Origin: DAIOFH01 sp036745875
GTDB taxonomy: Bacteria; Planctomycetota; SZUA-567
Length of the DNA: 37,910 nucleotides
NCBI GenBank assembly: GCA_036745875.1
Contig: DAIOFH010000027.1
Coordinates: 1-37,910 of the forward strand
Reading direction: 5' to 3'
Below, piece by piece: positions 23,980 through 31,995 of the stretch. How positions within the stretch are numbered: position 1 is the stretch's first letter; every line of letters starts with the position of its first letter. Under the pieces are notes generated by a model, which did not search any database, was not told where the DNA came from, and saw only the letters and a program-made list of their open reading frames with translations. A program made the translations under genes and the position numbers.

Positions 23980-25020
23980 ATGATGAACGCAAATACAATG
24001 AAAGCCGCCGTGTTCAAAGGAAGCGGCATTATCTCGGTTGAATCTGTTCCAATACCGACCGTCACACACTCCACCGACGTTCTTGTCAAACCGGAAGCAG
24101 CATGCATTTGCGGCAGCGACATGCATATTTTAGCTGTTCCGCCAGGGCAGCGCGGCGATCCGGGGACGATAATGGGGCACGAATTTGTTGCCACGGTCCT
24201 AGCCACGGGAAGCGAAGTCCATCACGTCCATGAGGGAGATCGGGTGGTCGTAGAACCGAATATCCATTGTGGGGTTTGTCCCGAATGCCGTTGTGGACGG
24301 GAGAATCTATGCCGTGACGCGCAGAACATCGGCCAATGGCGAGATGGCGGTTTTGCCGAATATCGCGTCGTACCGGCCAAGCAGCTTCATCCAATACCAA
24401 AGGATATGCCTGCCAAATTGGCGGCTCTTGCCGAACCTCTCGCCTGTGTTATGAACGGCATGATGCGATTGAATCCCATGCCGCATGAGCAGGTGATTGT
24501 TTTTGGAGCGGGAGCAATTGGCCTGCTGTTTTTGCGGGTTTTGAAGATGTATGGCGTCCGCCGCGTAGTTGTTTGTGAAACGACAGCAAAACGTAGGGAA
24601 GATGCGAAACGACTGGGCGCTGATCTGGTACTTGATCCTATAAATGAAAATGTGGCGAATATCATGGCTGCCGGCGAACATGGGTTGGCCGATGCCGTGA
24701 TCGATGCAGTGGGAGTCGGAACGGTGCTTGAACAGGCGATTGACGCGCTCAAATGCGGCGGGCGGCTCTTGGTTTTTGGTCAAAATATGACCCAGCGATC
24801 GACCATCCGTCCGGGTGACATCAACAACAAGGAATTGACCATTTTCGCCACTCTCAGCACCTTGCATAGCTTTCCCCCGGCAATCGAAATGCTTAAAATT
24901 CCGTCTCTGGGAATTGAAAGCATCATTACTCACGAATTTCCTTTGTCGCGTATCGAACAGGCCATAGCGGTGTTGCGTTCCAATGAGGCGATCAAAGTAT
25001 TATTGCGTCCAGGCGAATAG
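23980..25020 (+). CDS. Zinc-dependent alcohol/polyol dehydrogenase (MDR family)
   Basis: 346 residues from ATG 23980 (AAGGA 5 bases upstream). Two earlier in-frame ATGs lie too close to or before that RBS. Catalytic zinc motif: CICGSDMHI and GHEFVATVLATGSEV. Structural zinc: four Cys in NIHCGVCPECRCGRENLC with C-x2-C-x2-C-x7-C spacing. Rossmann nucleotide loop VFGAGAIGLLF. This resembles sorbitol, threonine and scyllo-inosose-type dehydrogenases and would oxidise a secondary hydroxyl of a polyol or sugar with NAD(P). It is separated from the binding-protein gene by 206 bases containing the repeat copy B and is followed by a Gfo/Idh/MocA gene. Substrate unknown. Confidence 0.93.
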   Translation: MMNANTMKAAVFKGSGIISVESVPIPTVTHSTDVLVKPEAACICGSDMHILAVPPGQRGDPGTIMGHEFVATVLATGSEVHHVHEGDRVVVEPNIHCGVCPECRCGRENLCRDAQNIGQWRDGGFAEYRVVPAKQLHPIPKDMPAKLAALAEPLACVMNGMMRLNPMPHEQVIVFGAGAIGLLFLRVLKMYGVRRVVVCETTAKRREDAKRLGADLVLDPINENVANIMAAGEHGLADAVIDAVGVGTVLEQAIDALKCGGRLLVFGQNMTQRSTIRPGDINNKELTIFATLSTLHSFPPAIEMLKIPSLGIESIITHEFPLSRIEQAIAVLRSNEAIKVLLRPGE

Positions 25021-25083
25021 TGAAAAAAAGCGTTTGGCCCCTCAAAACGCCATCTCATCTCGATCCAGAAGGGAAAAAACTCC

Positions 25084-26238
25084 ATGAGCGGGAAACTACA
25101 ATTCGGCATGGTCGGTGGCGGTAATGGCGGAAACATCGGCAACAGCCACCGATTGGGGGCCACCATGGACAACTTGGCAGTTCTGTCGGCCGGTTGTTTC
25201 ACCCGTGACAAAGAACGAAATACAGCCGATGGCGAAAACTGGGGAGTAGCTCCCTCGCGTATATACAATTCCTACCTGGAGATGGCCGAGGCGGAATCCG
25301 CGCTTCCCGACGGTATAGATTTTGTAAGCATCGTGACGCCAAACGCGACTCATTACGATGTAGCCAAATGTTTCTTGGAACACGGAATCAACGTCGTATG
25401 TGAAAAGCCATTCACGCTGGATATAGCGCAGGCAGAGGAATTGAAAACCATTGCGCGCACAAAAGGTCTGGAAGTCTGCGTTACCTACACCTACGCGCAT
25501 TATCCAATAATGCGCGAATGTCGACGGCTGGTGGAGAGTGGCGCTATTGGTCGCATAATCGATGTTGTCGCCGAATACCCTCAGGATTGGATGATTCTCG
25601 GCCTCAATGAAGACACGGACAACTTTACCAAGTGGATAGGCGATCCGAAAGTATCCGGCGACTCCAATGTCACGGCTGGAGTCGGCGTGCATCTGTATTA
25701 CCTTATCAAATCTATGACCGGGTTGCGGCTTGAAGGCGTGTTAGCCATGTTTGGTTATTATCCAGACGACGCGCCGCTGGAAACTACCGCGCGCATATTG
25801 CTGCGCTACGCAGGTGGTGCTGGCGGACTGTGCTGGACATCGAATGTCGCAATCGGGCATGACTGCACGATTGATTTGAAAATTTACGGCGACAAAGGAT
25901 CTATTCTCTGGTCGCACGAAGATCCCACCCATATTCGAGTATCGTATCTTGGTGAACCAGTTCAAATTCTCTCGGCGGGCAGAGAATATCTATCGGAGTT
26001 TTCGCGCAACGCCTCACGCATTCCAGCCGGACATCCCGAAGGATTTTATGAAGCGTTTGGCAATATTTATCGCGATTTTTGCAGGCACTTACAAGACAAG
26101 AAAAAAGGGATTAACAAGGCAATAGATGGCTATTTTTACCCCAATGCCCAAGATGGAATTGACGGCGTTCGCTTCGCGAAGGCATGTGTTTTGAGTCAAA
26201 AGCAGGGCAATTCATGGGTTGATGTTGAGGATGTATGA
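25084..26238 (+). CDS. Gfo/Idh/MocA-family oxidoreductase
   Basis: 384 residues. N-terminal nucleotide-binding loop FGMVGGGNGGNIGNSHR, followed by FVSIVTPNATHYDVAKCFLE, HGINVVCEKPFTL with the catalytic-type Lys, and VTYTYAHYPIMRECRRLVES. The C-terminal domain has VTAGVGVHLYYLIKSMTGL, whose His matches the family active site (Asp replaced by Gly or Val in this stretch), and GFYEAFGNIYRDFCRHL. It is probably an inositol- or sugar-type dehydrogenase acting with the neighbouring alcohol dehydrogenase on the imported compound. It is only distantly similar to the paralogue at 14698. By eye its codons are more AT-rich than those of genes left of 19768. Confidence 0.92.
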   Translation: MSGKLQFGMVGGGNGGNIGNSHRLGATMDNLAVLSAGCFTRDKERNTADGENWGVAPSRIYNSYLEMAEAESALPDGIDFVSIVTPNATHYDVAKCFLEHGINVVCEKPFTLDIAQAEELKTIARTKGLEVCVTYTYAHYPIMRECRRLVESGAIGRIIDVVAEYPQDWMILGLNEDTDNFTKWIGDPKVSGDSNVTAGVGVHLYYLIKSMTGLRLEGVLAMFGYYPDDAPLETTARILLRYAGGAGGLCWTSNVAIGHDCTIDLKIYGDKGSILWSHEDPTHIRVSYLGEPVQILSAGREYLSEFSRNASRIPAGHPEGFYEAFGNIYRDFCRHLQDKKKGINKAIDGYFYPNAQDGIDGVRFAKACVLSQKQGNSWVDVEDV

Positions 26239-26250
26239 ATTACCGACAAT

Positions 26251-26324
26251 CTCCTTGTGGAAAAACAGTTTGCCACCAGCTCAGGAAAGGTCGTCGCGCC
26301 ATGGCTTGAAACGGTATGAATACC
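26251..26324 (+). pseudogene. Relic of an autotransporter barrel segment
   Basis: About 64 of 74 bases match 28240-28313, the segment of the intact autotransporter gene encoding LEKQFVTGSGKVVAPWLET. Here it reads LVEKQFATSSGKVVAPWLET and then a stop. It starts 12 bases after the dehydrogenase stop codon. It is the remnant of a second copy, probably left by recombination. Confidence 0.85.
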
Positions 26325-26356
26325 TGTCATTGCCGGAATTACCCCCGTCACCCTAA

Positions 26357-26382
26357 CCCTCTCCCCCTCAGTGGGGAGAGGG
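26357..26382. terminator. Strong hairpin, terminator-like
   Basis: CCCTCTCCCC and GGGGAGAGGG form a 10-bp perfect stem with a 6-base loop, 118 bases after the dehydrogenase stop. No T-run follows, so termination is uncertain. This stem type also occurs as a scattered repeat in many genomes. Confidence 0.5.
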
Positions 26383-26489
26383 CACATTGCGCTTATCCGG
26401 CATGCGGACATTGTGCATTTCACCATTTTAGATTGCGGCGCTTTCGTCATTTCGACCAAAAGTACGTCAAAATAGACATAGCTTGCTTC

Positions 26490-26519
26490 TTGCGCCTTAT
26501 GGAGAACGTATCGTATAAT
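26490..26519 (+). promoter_or_regulatory. Promoter of the autotransporter gene
   Basis: TTGCGC (26490-26495) and a perfect TATAAT (26514-26519) with an 18-base spacer. The leader to the ATG is about 28 bases. Confidence 0.5.
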
Positions 26520-26553
26520 GCGCTCTTCATAATTGCTATCTCAAGGAGGAGCC

Positions 26554-28536
26554 ATGCGACAATTGGCCAGAACAGCTGTTTTCGCCCTTTCTCTTTTTCT
26601 ATCGGCGTTTCTTTCCTTTTCCGCCTCGGCGACTGATTACTCCGATCCCGCCCACTGGCTGAACGTGTCTTCCGGCGGAATGCCGGTGGACGTCATCTAT
26701 CTCTATCCCACCGCGTGGCAGCCGGCGGCCGGCGACGGCATGTTTTCCGCCATCGACGAAGCGAACATGATAGCCGGAGCAAAAGCCGTATATGAAAGAC
26801 AGGCCACCGCCTTCGAAACGGTCGCCAATGTGTATGCGCCGTACTACCGGCAGATGAACATCAACAAAACGCTCGGAGCCGGCATGAGCGAAGCCGAAAT
26901 CGAACAGGTCGCGGCGCAGGTTCCGGCGCGGGACGTCACCGAAGCGCTTGACTACTATTTCGCCAACTATAACTCCGGACGCCCCTTCATCCTCGCCGGC
27001 CACTCGCAGGGAACCCAAGTGATGATGGTCGCCATGACCGACTATTTCCGCGAGCACCCCGAGCTCCGGGAACGCATGGTTGCGGCATACCTCATAGGCT
27101 ATTCCGTCACCGACGAATTCCTCGGCAGGGGCGATTTCACCTTCGCCGCCGGGCGGGACGACACCGGCGTCGTCATTTCCTGGAATACCGAGGCTCCCGG
27201 AGTGACCGGCAACCCGGTGGTTACTCCAGGAGCGCTGGTCATCAACCCGCTGAACTGGAAAACCGACGGCACATACGCGGGCATTGACGAAAATCTCGGC
27301 TCCTTCATGCTGGATGCGAACGGCATATACGCCCTGCTGCCGGGCATGGCGGACGCCTTTATCGACCTCGACCGCGGCACGCTCCTGACCAACGTCGACC
27401 CCTCGTCGGTCGGTTCCCTCCCCCCTCCGTTCCCCGCGGGATCTTTTCACGGCTATGATTACGGGTTCTATTACGCAAATCTCATGGCAAATGCGCTCAA
27501 CCGGTCGCTCGTCTACCTGAACCGTCCCCAGGCGGCGCTCTATTCCGCCGCTATCGCCACCGACGCCCATGCGTCCCGCGCCTTCCATCGCGCCGTCCCG
27601 TCTTTCAGGGACAAAATCCTTGCCGACGACCTGGCGAAAACCTCTCCCTCCTCTGCGGGAGGCGACGGGCAGGCGTTGGCCTCCCTGGCCTGCACCGGCA
27701 CGACCGGCATGGAAATTTTCGCCTCCCCGTTCGGCGGCTGGATGAGGCAAAAGGAACGTGGTGGCTATGCCGGATACGACACAGACGGCGGCGGCATCGC
27801 CGTCGGCGCACAGAAAAGCTGGAGCAATTTCACCCTCGGCGTGGCGGGCGGCTACAGCCGCCAGCGGACGAAAATGACCGACATGAACGGCAAAGTCGAA
27901 GCCGACATTTTCCACTCCGCCCTTTTCGCCGGCTATCGTATCGGCGACTTCTTCCTCGAAGGCATGGCGGGGTATGGGCGTTCGTGGAACGACGCGAACC
28001 GCTCGACCCAGTTCGGCAGCCTGAACGTATATAACTATTCGGCTGATTTTGCCAGGGATCTGTGGACGGCGGGATTGAAAGCCGGTTACATCGCGGACCT
28101 CCCCTGCCGGGTGCGCCTGGTCCCGTCGGTCGGGCTGGACGCCGTATGGGTGCGTTCCCCGGAATTCGCCGAATCCGGCAGACTGGCCGCCATGCAGCTC
28201 GCGAAAGCGCATTATGATTCAGTGGAAGTGCCTTTTTCCGTCCTACTGGAAAAACAGTTTGTCACCGGTTCAGGGAAGGTCGTCGCGCCATGGCTTGAAA
28301 CGTCATGGATACCCGAAGTCGGCGACCGCAGGCCTGAGGCCACCGTCCGTTTTTCCGGCAGTTCATCTGCCGGGACATTCCAGGCAGCGGCGGCGGCGGT
28401 CCGCTCGCGCGGCAAAGTTTCCACCGGGATCAAGGCTGATATCGGCCGCGCCTTCGTCAACTTCGGCTACGGCTTCGAATTCGGCGGGTCCTACCGCAAC
28501 CATCAACTCAACGCCACCGTCGGCATGAGCTTCTAA
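26554..28536 (+). CDS. Autotransporter with DUF3089-like alpha/beta-hydrolase passenger
   Basis: 660 residues. The ATG at 26554 follows AAGGAGG. Signal peptide: RTAVFALSLFLSAFLSFSAS ending ASA before TDYSD. The passenger (about 25-365) resembles DUF3089 lipase-like proteins, with the nucleophile elbow FILAGHSQGTQ (Ser151), VISWNTEAPG and DVIYLYPTAWQP. The C-terminal part (about 385-660) is an autotransporter beta-barrel, with alternating hydrophobic strands such as FTLGVAGGYSRQRTK, DFFLEGMAGYGRSW and VNFGYGFEFGGSYR, and a terminal Phe in NATVGMSF for recognition by the BAM machinery. It would be a surface-displayed esterase or lipase, like EstA-type autotransporters but with a different hydrolase family. 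A repeat starts directly at its stop codon. Confidence 0.88.
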   Translation: MRQLARTAVFALSLFLSAFLSFSASATDYSDPAHWLNVSSGGMPVDVIYLYPTAWQPAAGDGMFSAIDEANMIAGAKAVYERQATAFETVANVYAPYYRQMNINKTLGAGMSEAEIEQVAAQVPARDVTEALDYYFANYNSGRPFILAGHSQGTQVMMVAMTDYFREHPELRERMVAAYLIGYSVTDEFLGRGDFTFAAGRDDTGVVISWNTEAPGVTGNPVVTPGALVINPLNWKTDGTYAGIDENLGSFMLDANGIYALLPGMADAFIDLDRGTLLTNVDPSSVGSLPPPFPAGSFHGYDYGFYYANLMANALNRSLVYLNRPQAALYSAAIATDAHASRAFHRAVPSFRDKILADDLAKTSPSSAGGDGQALASLACTGTTGMEIFASPFGGWMRQKERGGYAGYDTDGGGIAVGAQKSWSNFTLGVAGGYSRQRTKMTDMNGKVEADIFHSALFAGYRIGDFFLEGMAGYGRSWNDANRSTQFGSLNVYNYSADFARDLWTAGLKAGYIADLPCRVRLVPSVGLDAVWVRSPEFAESGRLAAMQLAKAHYDSVEVPFSVLLEKQFVTGSGKVVAPWLETSWIPEVGDRRPEATVRFSGSSSAGTFQAAAAAVRSRGKVSTGIKADIGRAFVNFGYGFEFGGSYRNHQLNATVGMSF

Positions 28537-28762
28537 AGCATTTTAAGTGAACAGGTCTTGCTTGACAGACAGTTACGGCGGCGCTTAAAAGGCTGGAGTA
28601 AAAACAATGCGCTTTGCCAATGCCCACAGTACACGACTATTTGTGGGAATGCAACTACGTTTGCCTCCGCCATGGTTAATCCGAGCATTTCCTTTCGTGA
28701 TAATACGTTACAGTCGCACCCCGGAAAAATAGTCGTGTACAGTGGCCAATACCTAAAGCACG
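28533..28762 (+). repeat. Stop-codon-linked interspersed repeat, copy 2 (interrupted)
   Basis: The unit matches 11076-11177: it begins CTAAAGCATTTTAAG at the autotransporter stop codon and ends CCTAAAGCA near 28759. It is split at 28624/28745 by the MITE-like element. The inner stem survives with a single change (TTTTAAGTG / CGCTTAAAA). Confidence 0.8.
28625..28744. mobile_element. 120-bp MITE-like element with 9-bp target duplication
   Basis: The ends are inverted repeats, CACAGTACACGACTATTT on the left and the complement of CACTGTACACGACTATTT on the right (17 of 18 match). It is flanked by GCCAATGCC (28616-28624) and GCCAATACC (28745-28753), a 9-bp target duplication with one change. The corresponding empty site GCCAAGACC is at 11160-11168 in copy 1 of the host repeat. 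There is no coding capacity. It must have moved using a transposase encoded elsewhere. A 9-bp duplication is usual for several IS families including IS4 relatives. Confidence 0.85.
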
Positions 28763-28773
28763 CGGATACCGCG

Positions 28774-29952
28774 TCACTGCGCTTTCATGATGCGCGTCTT
28801 TTTCAGCTGGGCGCGGTATTCATAGGGCGTCTTGTTGTGGAACTTCCTGAATATCTTGGTGAAATAGCTTTGGTCCTTGAAGCCGCAATCCAGCGCAATG
28901 GTGCTGAGGTTTTCGTCCGTCCTGGACAGCAGTTCGACGGCGTGCTCGATCCTGATCCGGTTGAGGGCGTCGGAGAAGTTTTCGTTGAACATCCTTTTGA
29001 AACGCCGGGAAAAATGCGAGGGCGACATATGCGCCGCCTGCGCCGCCTGCTCCCTGGAAATGTCTTCCGGGAAATGCTCGCGCATGTATTCCACCGCCTG
29101 CTGCAGCTGCGGAATCGTCGATTTGTTCCTGCTCGTTTCGATGGCGTCGAGGAGCCGCTCCATTATTTCGTGCAGCCACCTGCTGAACTCGTGGTCGTTC
29201 TCGATGGCGGAAAGCTCGGTGAATTCCTGGAACTTGTTGCCGAAGACCTGATAGGCGTCGCAGCCCGCCTCGACGGCGGCGCGGCTCATCATGGTGAGTA
29301 TTTCGAGGACATAGCTCTTGATCAGGTTGAGGTTTTCCCCCGCCTGGTTGAAAAGGACCAGGAGGATCTGGTTCAATATGCCCCGTGACTGTTCGCGGTC
29401 GCCGGTCCTGATGGCATGGAGAAGCGTCGGCTCCTCGCGGATGTAGAGCAGGCGGAAATCGGAGGAAAAAACCTTGAAGTCGTGAATGGCTTCCGCGCGG
29501 CGGCGCTCGAAATTGTACTGGTTGCGCTGCATTTCCAGGAGGGGGCCGTTGGTCAGGTTCTCGCCTTCCAGGAGCTCGCGCAGCTCCTCGGCCGCATGCC
29601 GCACGGCGACGAACAGGCCGCTGTCGCTTCCGGCCGAAAGTTTGCCCGCCGACATGAATGACGCGACGCAGCCAAGCACCCGGGAATTGACCATGATCGG
29701 CACCAGCCACATCATCGCGCCGTCGGGCATCAGGGCAAACGACGGCTCGCCCCAGCGGATCGCCTCCTCGATATGCGTCCGTATGGTGCATGCCACTTCT
29801 TCGATGTCATAGTGCGGGGCGGGCCGACCCCTGGCCGGCCCGCCGCTGCTGTCGAACAAGACAAGGCTGACATCCCATTTTTTGCCATAGGATGCTTCAA
29901 GACCCGTGAATTGGTCTTCAGTGACGAAAGTTGCTATTGCGGGTGCATCCAT
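28774..29952 (-). CDS. AraC-family regulator with PocR-type sensory domain
   Basis: 392 residues. The N-terminal region (about 10-130) resembles the PocR ligand-binding PAS-like domain, with EEVACTIRTHIEEAIRWGEP, MMWLVPIMVNSRVLGCVASF and a following helical linker. The C-terminal AraC domain (about 290-392) has DISREQAAQAAHMSPSHFSR, RFKRMFNENFSDALNRIRIE and LSTIALDCGFKDQSYFTKIF. PocR domains bind small organic molecules such as propanediol-like compounds. The gene is last in a minus-strand operon after the UroD-type methyltransferase and corrinoid-protein genes, with a gap of only 15 bases to the latter. It probably senses the methyl donor or its product and activates the operon and the divergent activator gene. 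Confidence 0.9.
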   Translation of the reverse strand: MDAPAIATFVTEDQFTGLEASYGKKWDVSLVLFDSSGGPARGRPAPHYDIEEVACTIRTHIEEAIRWGEPSFALMPDGAMMWLVPIMVNSRVLGCVASFMSAGKLSAGSDSGLFVAVRHAAEELRELLEGENLTNGPLLEMQRNQYNFERRRAEAIHDFKVFSSDFRLLYIREEPTLLHAIRTGDREQSRGILNQILLVLFNQAGENLNLIKSYVLEILTMMSRAAVEAGCDAYQVFGNKFQEFTELSAIENDHEFSRWLHEIMERLLDAIETSRNKSTIPQLQQAVEYMREHFPEDISREQAAQAAHMSPSHFSRRFKRMFNENFSDALNRIRIEHAVELLSRTDENLSTIALDCGFKDQSYFTKIFRKFHNKTPYEYRAQLKKTRIMKAQ

Positions 29953-29967
29953 TCTTTTGTTCCGGCA

Positions 29968-30597
29968 TCACACGCCGATAAGCTGTTTACCCACCTCCAC
30001 GGCGGTCGCCGCGTCGGCGGTATAGGCGTCGGCTCCTATTTCGTTGGCGAACGCCTGGGTCACCGGCGCGCCGCCGACCATGATCTTGGCGGGCGTATTC
30101 GCCGCCCTGAGGGCGCTCACGCTTTCGCGCATGGACGGCATCGTCGTGGTCAGGAGGGAAGAGAGGCCGACGAGGGAGGCGTTGTTCGCCGTGACGGATT
30201 CGACGAATTTCTCGGGAGTCACATCCACTCCAAGGTCGATTACGTTGAAGCCCGCACCCTTGAACATCATGACGACCAGGTTCTTGCCGATGTCGTGCAG
30301 GTCGCCTTTGACCGTGCCGACGACGACATTGCCCAGGGACTTCACTCCCGCTTCGGCCATGGCGGGCTCGAGCTTGGCGAGGGCTTTGTTCATGGCGCGC
30401 GCGGCGACAAGCACCTCGGGGACATATACTTCGTTGCGCTTGAATTTTCCGCCGAGGATGGCCATCCCGGAGATCAACCCCTGCTCGAGAATATCCTTTG
30501 CCGGCGCGCCTTCCTCCAGCGCTTCCTCGACCAGCCGGACCAGGTCCTTCGCCTTCCCCTTTTGCAATGTTTCACTGATAAGTGCATAATCCGCCAT
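29968..30597 (-). CDS. Corrinoid (B12-binding) protein of methyltransferase system
   Basis: 209 residues from the ATG at 30597 (AGGAG upstream). An in-frame start at 30648 lacks an RBS. The N-terminal helical cap (about 1-85) contains LVEEALEEGAPAKDILEQGL and KRNEVYVPEVLVAARAMNKA. The C-terminal Rossmann B12 domain has the lower-axial-ligand motif GDLHDIGKNLVVMMF (D-x-H-x2-G, His near 104), GLSSLLTTTMPSM and KIMVGGAPVTQ. It shuttles methyl groups as methyl-Co(III) between a methyltransferase and an acceptor. The MtaC/MtbC-like size is normal. The methyltransferase gene lies 69 bases upstream on the same strand. Confidence 0.95.
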   Translation of the reverse strand: MADYALISETLQKGKAKDLVRLVEEALEEGAPAKDILEQGLISGMAILGGKFKRNEVYVPEVLVAARAMNKALAKLEPAMAEAGVKSLGNVVVGTVKGDLHDIGKNLVVMMFKGAGFNVIDLGVDVTPEKFVESVTANNASLVGLSSLLTTTMPSMRESVSALRAANTPAKIMVGGAPVTQAFANEIGADAYTADAATAVEVGKQLIGV

Positions 30598-30666
30598 TAT
30601 TTTCTCCTGTCTACCGTAATAAGTATACCCGAACACTTGCCGATTCATAGGCTTTCTTGAAATGCG

Positions 30667-31683
30667 CTATTTATAGAACTCATCGATGGCGGCAAAGAAG
30701 GCATCGATGTTGGCCCACGGCGTAAGGGGCGGAATATCGCAGCCGGAGGATATCGCGAAATTGGGATATTTCCCGCAGCGGCCGAGCAGTTCCAGCGTCG
30801 CCTCACGCATGCTTTCGGGAGTGCCAAGGCGGAAAAGGTTCGCCGGGTCGAGGTTCCCCATGACCAGGACGTCCGAGGGCACCTTTTTCAGGAACTCCTC
30901 GATGTCGATCGCGTTGCCGAGGTGGTATGCGTCGGCCTTGAAGCCGAGGAGCGAGTCCACCAGGGGAATGGTGTTGCCGCAGTTATGGTAGATAAAGACG
31001 AAATCGTCCGTGCGCACCGCATCCACGATCTGCTTGACGTAAAAAGAGGAGAACTCCTCGCACAGGGCGGGTGAGAGCAGGCCTGCGGCTGGCTCCGCCA
31101 TCACGACGCCGTCCGCGCCGGCTTCCTTGTATGCCTGGATGTAGTTGATAAGGTATTCGGTTGCCTTCTCCATGGTGATTTTCACCATGTCCGGTTCTTC
31201 GTAACAGTTGACCATTATCTCGCACATTTCCATCAGCCTGCCGGACAGCGAGAACGGCCCGATGACCCCGGCGAAAACCGGACGGTCGGTGATCAGCGTC
31301 TTGACCTCGCGGATCGCGTTGATGTAGTTCTCCGTCCTGCCGGTCCCGACTGGCGGAACCTTGAGCGCCCTGGCGTCGTCCTCGTCGTTTAAAAGACGCC
31401 CGATCACGGCGGGGACTTCGTCGTCGGAAATGTCGATGGTGCAGCCGAACGCCTCGGCTTCGACGGAAAGGTCCATCATGCTGACGGAGGCGGCCGTCGG
31501 GCAGCGGTCGGCGACCAGCTTCATGCCCTTGGCCTGGAGCGCACTGTCCGCGACCAGCTGCTTGACCGAAATGTCCATCAGCGATATGCACGGGAAGGAA
31601 AGAACCGGCATGGATTTTTTCTTGCCTGTGCCGAACTGTTCGCTGACCCACGTGCGCATGTTCACGAGTTCCTGTATGCTCAT
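30667..31683 (-). CDS. UroD-family corrinoid methyltransferase (MtaA/MtbA/CmuA-like)
   Basis: 338 residues of the uroporphyrinogen decarboxylase fold. The zinc triad of the methyltransferase branch is visible as His-x-Cys in IYHNCGNTIPL and a distal Cys in FAISSGCDIPPLTPW, which separates it from true heme-pathway HemE. It either demethylates a substrate onto the corrinoid protein or passes the methyl from the corrinoid to a thiol or pterin acceptor. First gene of the minus-strand operon; GGAAGG lies 7 bases before the ATG. No MtaB, MttB or similar substrate-specific methyltransferase is in the window, so this protein may be the substrate-facing enzyme. Confidence 0.93.
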   Translation of the reverse strand: MSIQELVNMRTWVSEQFGTGKKKSMPVLSFPCISLMDISVKQLVADSALQAKGMKLVADRCPTAASVSMMDLSVEAEAFGCTIDISDDEVPAVIGRLLNDEDDARALKVPPVGTGRTENYINAIREVKTLITDRPVFAGVIGPFSLSGRLMEMCEIMVNCYEEPDMVKITMEKATEYLINYIQAYKEAGADGVVMAEPAAGLLSPALCEEFSSFYVKQIVDAVRTDDFVFIYHNCGNTIPLVDSLLGFKADAYHLGNAIDIEEFLKKVPSDVLVMGNLDPANLFRLGTPESMREATLELLGRCGKYPNFAISSGCDIPPLTPWANIDAFFAAIDEFYK

Positions 31684-31955
31684 TGTTCTGTCCTTCCGTA
31701 AAAAAGAAAGCGATTCCGCCGCATCGGCATGAAAGCACTATACCCGCTCCCATTGCCGGAATATAGCCATATTCTATCAATAATTGGCAATATTGTGCTC
31801 TCGCAGCCGATCCGCCAGTATTTTCCTAAAAATGAGCACAGAATTACCAATAACTTTTCCAAAGGAGCTATACATTTCATGTTTGCGATTTATAATGCTG
31901 ATATTCCTATGGGTTCTTTCTTTTTGCGCCTGTTTTGCCTGCCGGATTATTTTAT
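31684..31955. promoter_or_regulatory. Divergent regulatory region of the corrinoid module
   Basis: 272 AT-rich bases between divergent operons. GAATAT-agcc-ATATTC (31759-31774) is a small dyad suited to a regulator. On the minus strand TGGCTATATTCCGGCA (31754-31769) has GG and GC ten bases apart, as in sigma-54 promoters, but the -12 box is poor. A short ORF with a good RBS lies at 31879-31995. Confidence 0.4.
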
Positions 31956-31995
31956 ATGCCTACTATCACCTTTCAGCCTTCGGGCAGGTCCATAG
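31879..31995 (+). CDS. Possible 38-codon leader peptide before the activator gene
   Basis: AAAGGAG (31861-31867) stands 11 bases before an ATG opening MFAIYNADIPMGSFFLRLFC and ending at 31995, overlapping the first 40 bases of the activator gene in another frame. The activator's own ATG has no good RBS, so translation of this leader may deliver ribosomes to it. No similarity is recognised, and it could be fortuitous. Confidence 0.3.
   Translation: MFAIYNADIPMGSFFLRLFCLPDYFICLLSPFSLRAGP

Noticed and set aside
26599..28212. 537-codon minus-strand ORF opposite the autotransporter
   Set aside because: Shadow of a gene with signal peptide, hydrolase motif and barrel; the antisense product is Arg/Gly/His-rich and motif-free.
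31785..31800. TTGGCAATATTGTGCT as a sigma-54 promoter for the corrinoid activator
   Set aside because: GG and GC are nine, not ten, bases apart, a spacing sigma-54 does not tolerate well.
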